Of a stretch of DNA of 64,000 nt, positions 44,312-64,000 are shown one piece after another. Below the pieces are notes generated by a model. That model worked only from the letters and a program-made list of their open reading frames with translations. It searched no databases and was not told the origin of the DNA. Both the position numbers and the translations under genes were made by a program. Numbering within the stretch: position 1 is the first letter of the stretch; each line of letters begins with the position of its first letter. The DNA comes from Chrysemys picta bellii. Taxonomy: Eukaryota > Chordata > Testudines > Emydidae. Where the stretch lies: positions 75,287,302-75,351,301 of the forward strand of contig NC_088799.1 in assembly GCF_011386835.1 (NCBI RefSeq), written 5' to 3'.

Positions 44312-44775
44312 GAGCTGCACAAATAACTGATCTGTTGGTTTGCTAGCTGATCCAAAAATATTAAAAAACAAATAAATACACTTCAGGCCAACCAAAGCAA
44401 TTCCCCCCACAAATTGTTGGTGAACCAACAGAAGCTGAAAACAAACAAACAAACAAACAAAAAAACCCTGGGGTTGAACAAAATGTTCTGAATGAAATGA
44501 AACACTTAATTTATGAGTTTTTAAAGAAAAATAAAATTGAAGCATACTTAGAAACAAAGAAATTTTGAATAGAAAAAATGAAAATAGTTTGATTAGTTAA
44601 ATGTCAAAACAAAACATTTTTATTTTTTCAGAAATTTTTTTTGGAGGACTGATGGGAGGAGTTTCAACCAAAATAATTTGTCACAGTCAACACAAATTCA
44701 TGAAATGTTTTGGCTGATCTGAACCTGCATTGTTCGGCGAAAAAGGTTTAGCCAAAAAAATTTCACCCAGCTTTA
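44312..44775. mobile_element. hAT-like MITE
   Basis: Ends tagagctgcacaaataactg and ttcacccagctttagtgcta are loosely inverted, and imperfect 8-bp flanks (ctgctaat / gtgctaac) suggest a hAT-type target duplication. Interior has (aaac)n around 44440 and no coding capacity. Confidence 0.5.
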
Positions 44776-44989
44776 GTGCTAACACTATACAATGAAAATA
44801 ATTAAATGGAACAATAAAAAGTGGTAGTCTATTTGAACACTTGTTAGTTAATTGGCTTACCGCAATCCAGATGATTAAACTCATACAAAGCTGAAAAGAA
44901 TGATGAAATTAAAATATTAGGCACATTTTCAGCCAAGGAGAACATTCCCAGAATCAGCATAAATGAGAAACAAAGACTCCAAAGAAACT

Positions 44990-46658
44990 TGGAGTGCAAG
45001 AGATGCATTTTATTGTATGCTCATTACGATGAGTAACACATTTAGAAATAATAATCCCACGTAACAGTGACAATCTTATTTTACAGCGTGTACATCATTT
45101 TTTACAGCCACATAAAACACTTATTTTTCTAAGAGATTTCCCAATTTAGCTTTCTGAAGTTTAGAAATATAAAAAAAATTTATTCTCAAGGAACTGATTC
45201 TCATCTGGTGCAAAAACAAAATATGAACATTATCTGAAACACAAAGCCACAATATAGCATGAAGTAAAGTTACAATTTATCATGTAAACAGCTGTGTGCA
45301 AACATGAAGCAACTAAAAGTAAAAAAGTACACATTATATGCATAACATTTATGAACAGGTTTTTCATTAAATAGCCCTAGACCAGCTTGTTATATTAAGC
45401 GCCATTTGATTTGCAGCATGCTAACACAAAGCATTGTTTAAAGGGATGCATATTTTAAATGTATACACTGTAAACTGAAGATCCACCTCCAAACTCTAGT
45501 GGCAGCATATTTTTCTGGTTAAATACTGCATATATACTTTCTTACAGATTGAAAATGCATGTTTATAGTATGGTAGAGATTTTTAAAGAATTGATTAAAA
45601 GGTGCAATTTTATGTCTATACTGAAAATTTTATATTAGCAGGTAGGACTAGACTAGCCATACCTGTTATAAATACTGCCCTAAAGAACCTCTAAGTATTT
45701 TGTATTTTAATTCAAAAAAACTATTGTGTTGTTTGAATCTTTTTTAATACTCTTTTTAGAGAAGATCTTAAAGTAGCAAGAAAAACAAAACAAAACAGTG
45801 TTGGGACAACACTATCAGCTGCATTCATTTTTTCCTTTTAAAAAAATGACAGATTCAAAGGTATTTGTCATGTGCCATACTGAACATTCAACTGCAGTTT
45901 CAGATAAAAAAGGGAAATTATATACATACATATTTTTAACCCTAGCACCGGAACACCACCTTTGAGCTTATAACATAATGCAATATTTTTAACATCATAT
46001 CCTGCCATAAAATAGGTTAGCAGCTCTGAAAATAGTTTTAAAAAATTACTCACTGAACCTAGACTAATAAAGGAAACAAAAAGGTTTCCCAATGAAATGT
46101 TAAAAAAAAAAAAAAAAAAAAAAGGGGGGGGGGGGAGAAACCCCCAAATTCGACCAATTCTGGAATACAATTTCCAGGCACAATTTAAAAACATAATGAC
46201 CAAGTGATTGACTTATATTCTTTTCAAAACTGAATAAGAAGTTTGAATTGGTTGCCTTGACAAAAAGTTTGTAAATAACCCCACCACAACTGAACAGTTT
46301 TCATATTGGAGACAAATGCTGTTACTGATGAAATGGATAACACAATCGTCTTCATTTTCCCTTCTGTAGCTTAACAATGTATAATACTATTAATAGAAGA
46401 CATTCAGCAATCCTTCTGCAACCTTTCAGACATTCATCCATCTTTCTGCATTCTATAGTGCTCTTTAGGTTCTGATAAGCCACAATCATAGGACTATGAG
46501 ATCCCTGTCAACCTTAATACTTTTAAGACTTTTAATACAAAGAATGTAAAGTTATGATTTAATATCAAGCTTTGAAACCAGGAGAAACAGTTCATGAGAT
46601 TTTTTTCCCCAATTAGCATATCACAGTTTCTAAATTGCTTCCTTCTCAACATCATATA
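44990..46658 (-). other. ZNF711: probable ZNF711 3' UTR
   Basis: AT-rich sequence after the stop at 46659. An AATAAA signal on the minus strand lies at 45013-45008, so cleavage near 44990 is plausible. Contains an A22-G12 run (46102-46135). Confidence 0.5.
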
Positions 46659-60425
<13,767 letters not shown>

Positions 60426-60925
60426 NNNNNNNNNNNNNNNNNNNNNNNNNNNNNNNNNNNNNNNNNNNNNNNNNNNNNNNNNNNNNNNNNNNNNNNNNNN
60501 NNNNNNNNNNNNNNNNNNNNNNNNNNNNNNNNNNNNNNNNNNNNNNNNNNNNNNNNNNNNNNNNNNNNNNNNNNNNNNNNNNNNNNNNNNNNNNNNNNNN
60601 NNNNNNNNNNNNNNNNNNNNNNNNNNNNNNNNNNNNNNNNNNNNNNNNNNNNNNNNNNNNNNNNNNNNNNNNNNNNNNNNNNNNNNNNNNNNNNNNNNNN
60701 NNNNNNNNNNNNNNNNNNNNNNNNNNNNNNNNNNNNNNNNNNNNNNNNNNNNNNNNNNNNNNNNNNNNNNNNNNNNNNNNNNNNNNNNNNNNNNNNNNNN
60801 NNNNNNNNNNNNNNNNNNNNNNNNNNNNNNNNNNNNNNNNNNNNNNNNNNNNNNNNNNNNNNNNNNNNNNNNNNNNNNNNNNNNNNNNNNNNNNNNNNNN
60901 NNNNNNNNNNNNNNNNNNNNNNNNN
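60426..60925. other. assembly gap (500 N)
   Basis: Run of exactly 500 Ns, probably a placeholder of arbitrary size. It removes the 5' part of a ZNF711 exon. Confidence 0.99.
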
Positions 60926-61590
60926 TATTTACATCTCATTCACTACACTAGTTTCTTTTACAATACACATACAGCATTTGAGAGGGGGGTATTTTACCTA
61001 TGATTCAAATAATTGTGGTTCCGTTTTTCAATATTTCTCACTATTGTACATGATTTTATAACAAGATATGCTATCACAGGATGACTTTTAAAAAGGCTAA
61101 GTCTCCATTAAATTTTTTTTGTCTTCCTCTATCCAGTCGTGCATATCAGCCTGTCTCTCCAATATTTGCTCCTGGATGTCTTCCATCAGCTCAAACTTAA
61201 TATGACAAACTGAATTCCATTTCTTTCTTCAAAAATCCTTTCCATGCATACCCTTCACTGTCATATCACCATCCTGTCATAACACCAAGCTGTTGGCCCA
61301 CATAGATCATAATATGTTTTGGGTTGTGACCATATGTCCTTCTGTATGCTTGTTCAGCATCCAGCACACTGAGACCTCAAGTGCTACATGAACAATACTC
61401 TTCTCTTGCCCTTCACATCCAGGATGTGTTAAAATGGCCATATCTTCCTCCAAGTTTTAGATCTGACTTGTTCTTTCCGTCCAAATAGTAAAAAACAATA
61501 TTAGTGCCCTGATCATTGCTCAGATTGATCACGTAACCTTTTCCTCCTCTCTGCCCTTCCCAATGCCCACATCACACCCTGCAGTCCAAG
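60926..61590. other. ZNF711 intron, nothing recognised
   Basis: AT- and pyrimidine-rich; may belong in part to the L2-like relic that follows. Confidence 0.5.
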
Positions 61591-62175
61591 CAAAACAGAT
61601 CATATTCCTTGCCCATTGAGCTAACATCATTACCCTCTTTCAATCCCTCCACTGGTTCCTGTTCTTCATTGCATTAAGTTCAAGCTACTTATACTTCCTT
61701 TGCAACTTTTCCCTTCCCTTTCTTCTGTTTTTTTCATGTTCTTGCCTCTCTGCTAATGACACCAGCCTGCTATTCTGTCCATTTCTTCCACAACCATTTC
61801 TGAGCTTTCTTCAATGCAGATTCCTATGCATGGAACATCCTGAGCAGCTTTGAAAGGCTGCTACGCTCTCCCGCCCTCCCCCATTCTAGACCCAATAAAT
61901 TAGCCAACTAAGACATTTATTTTTATTTCATTTCCAAACAGGAAAAAAAAAGACTTCTTTACTCCTCCATTCTATGTTTAAACCTTCGCTAAGTAACATT
62001 GCTGTTTTACGGATATAACCCTGTCGTTCCAATCCCATTCCCACCCTGCCTTCTGCCTTGTTAATTCCTTCTTACATCATGTCTCATAATAGCTTGTGAG
62101 CTCTTCAAGGAAGGGATCATATCCTTTTCTGTTTTGGTAGTGCCCAGCAAAGTTTTGGGTACTGTGATAAATAAT
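61590..62175 (+). repeat. L2-like LINE relic
   Basis: Phrases such as caatccctccactggttcct and, near the end, agcttgtgagctcttcaagg then gtagtgcccagcaaagt resemble the 3' portion of L2-type LINEs in amniotes. Diverged; no alignment run. Confidence 0.45.
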
Positions 62176-62699
62176 AAGATATGCCTTAGGTTCTTCATGC
62201 CATAGGCCTTCATTAGGCCTAATCACAGGCCAGTCAAGGACATACCTTGTCACTTCATTTCTCTAAGGAAATGATCCTTTTTATATCTGTTTCATGGTAT
62301 TAGGGAGTGCTCTCTTCCCTTCTCATTTTACCAGATTAATAATGCTACTATTTGCAATCCACATTTATCATTATCTAATTTACCTCCGTGTAGTCAGCAC
62401 AAATATCCCCATAAAATGAGGCAAGGAGCTTAGTTGACTTAATCAAGGCCAGAGAAGGAATATGTGCTAGAGCACATTAAAACATTCTTGAATTTGTTCA
62501 CCCCATAAGACTGCTCTGTCCTTCCTGCTAAAGTTAGAGAGTTGGCTGCCTCTCTGCTGGACCCTGTTCTGATCTGAATGCTGAGGCATAGTTGGAAGGA
62601 GCACAGGGATGGCCAACACAGTAAACCTCTAGTGCTGCTGAATATTTGAAGGCTCTTTGTGGTAATTATTTTTATATACAACAAACAATATTTTTGTGA
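62176..62699. other. ZNF711 intron, nothing recognised
   Basis: No coding or repeat signal I can support. Confidence 0.5.
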
Positions 62700-62709
62700 A
62701 TGATACCAA

Positions 62710-63099
62710 ATGGGCAGGGTTGCAAGTGCTTTGGAGGATAGGATTATAATTCAAAATGATCTGGACAAACTGGAGAAATGGTCTGAAGTAAATAGGATGA
62801 AATTCAATAAGGACAAATACAAAGTACTCCACTTAGGAAGGAACAATCAGTTGCACACATACAACTGGGGAAATGACCGCCTAGGAAGGAGTACTGCAGA
62901 AAGGGATTTGGGGGTCATAGTGGACCACAAGCTAAATATGAGTCAACAGTGTAACACGGTTGCAAAAAAAGCGATCATCATTCTGGTATGTATCAGCAGG
63001 AGTGTTGTAAGCAAGACACAAGAAGTAATTCTGCTGGTCTATTCTGCGCTGATTAGGCCTCAACTGGGGTATTGTGTCAAGTTCTGGGCAAATTGGTGA
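62710..63099 (+). pseudogene. CR1 reverse transcriptase C-terminal fragment
   Basis: 129 codons covering the thumb/C-terminal part of CR1 RT, including LEKWSEVNRMKFNKDKYKVL and STAERDLGVIVDHKLNMSQQ, then [12 protein letters not shown]. It lacks the catalytic palm, and ends at a premature stop compared with longer CR1 copies. Confidence 0.85.
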
Positions 63100-63511
63100 A
63101 AGTCCAGAGAAGAGCAACAATAATGATTAAAGGTCTAGAAAACATGACTGATGAGGGAAGATTGAAACAACTGGGTTTGTTTAGTCTGGAAAAGAGCAGA
63201 CTGAGAGGGGACATAACAGTTTTCAAGTAAATAAAAGGTTGTTACAAGGAGGAGGGAGAAAAATTGTTCTTCTTAACCTCTGAGAAGCAATGAGCTTAAA
63301 TTGCAGCAAGGAAGGTTTAGGTTGGACATTAGGAAAAACTTCCTAAATGTCAGGATGGTTAAGCACCAGAATAAATTGCCTAGGGAGGTTGTGGAATCTC
63401 CATCATTGGAGATTTTTAAGAGCAGGTTAGACAAACACCTCTAGTCCTGCGATGAGTGAAGGGGACTGGACTAGATGACCTCCCTAGGTCCTTTCCAGTC
63501 CTATGACTCTA

Positions 63512-63630
63512 GGGTGAGAAGATGTCCCGATTTTAGAGGGACAGTTACGATTTTGGGGACTTTTTCTTATATAGGCACCTATTACCCCCTACTCCCATCC
63601 CGATTTTTCACACTTGCTATCTGGTCACCC
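63512..63630. mobile_element. small MITE inserted in CR1 tail
   Basis: Begins gggtgagaagatgtcccgat and ends cttgctatctggtcaccc, imperfect inverted ends, flanked by TA on both sides. 119 bp. It cleanly splits the CR1 terminal repeat. Confidence 0.7.
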
Positions 63631-63684
63631 TATATGACTCTATGATTCTATAATTATTATTATGCACTTTACAAACACCAATTG

Positions 63685-63845
63685 TTTATCTTCCTAACAC
63701 CCGGTGAGATAGAGAAGTATCATTATCCCATTTTTACAGATGGGGAAACATCAGCGCAGAGAGAATTAGCAGCTGCCCAAATCTCTCTCTCAGTATGTGA
63801 GAGTGCTAGGAATAGAATCCAGTTCTTCTACCTCACAGGATTATT
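63685..63845 (+). repeat. MIR-like SINE
   Basis: tatcccatttttacagatgg then ggaaacatcagcgcagagag, ttagcagctgcccaaatctc, and aatagaatccagttcttcta follow the order of the MIR core and 3' region. Old and diverged. Confidence 0.7.
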
Positions 63846-64000
63846 TAAAAAATGAATTAATGTATTAGGATTGTGGCAATAGGCAATGAAGTGTAACACT
63901 TTGGCTTTCCAAGCATCTGTCATTGGGTAGGGGGAGCATATGCATGAGTGCACATTTTCTCTGTCCTAGATATATATAAAGAACTAAAGAACTTAGTAGT

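Larger units (their letters stand above)
62700..63660 (+). mobile_element. CR1 LINE 3' end (truncated), interrupted by a MITE
   Basis: The start encodes the C-terminal end of CR1 reverse transcriptase (DLDKLEKWSEVNRMKFNKDK, then AERDLGVIVDHKLNMSQQC), followed by the conserved 3' UTR (ctggaaaagagcagactgag, ggactggactagatgacctc) and the octamer-type tail tatgactctatgattctat at 63633-63651. A 119-bp insertion splits the tail. The element is strongly 5' truncated as usual for CR1. Confidence 0.88.

Overview
This is vertebrate nuclear DNA. Small exons with GT/GC-AG boundaries sit in long AT-rich introns, a C2H2 zinc-finger gene is present, and the repeat set (CR1 LINE tails, MIR, Harbinger/hAT/Tigger MITEs, several DIRS retrotransposons) fits a sauropsid. 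A turtle is the most likely source and a crocodilian the next; this is inference from repeat style, not proof.

Two host genes face each other tail to tail. At the left, on the + strand, are the last eight coding exons of POF1B (347-7905), which encode the coiled-coil C-terminal half of that actin-associated epithelial protein. At the right, on the - strand, are seven exons of ZNF711 (46659-60425), a ZFX/ZFY-family transcriptional activator: acidic-domain exons, a nuclear-localisation exon and one large exon with 12 C2H2 fingers. A 500-N gap (60426-60925) cuts the most upstream exon, and the start codon is not in the window. The same convergent ZNF711/POF1B pair lies at human Xq21, so the order is conserved. 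The intergenic space is about 38 kb here, and roughly half of that is transposons.

Intergenic layout, left to right: a Tigger-type MITE (9.7-10.0 kb); a few unexplained minus-strand open segments (10.4-11.2 kb); a 5'-truncated PIF/Harbinger element with a transposase on + and a broken Myb-like partner on - (12.97-16.22 kb); a complete DIRS tyrosine-recombinase retrotransposon, DIRS-A (16646-22897, read on -); an inverted-repeat hAT relic (24.1-25.8 kb); a second Tigger-like MITE (29.9-30.1 kb); then two more DIRS copies. DIRS-B (31896-38019) is inserted inside the internal complementary region of the older DIRS-C (about 31613-31895 plus 38020-43250).

DIRS-A is the centrepiece. Its 5' and 3' inverted terminal repeats have different outermost ends. 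An internal complementary region (16892-16993) is the exact complement of the 61-bp 3' terminus joined to the 41-bp 5' terminus, the arrangement expected for replication through a closed circle. Its three reading frames are open: a Gag-like protein with a triple CxxC module and a long arginine-serine-rich domain, an RT-RNase H protein, and a tyrosine recombinase with a recognisable R / HxxR / Y set. DIRS-B and DIRS-C are progressively decayed. No new defence or metabolic system is visible; the unusual biology here is the DIRS family.
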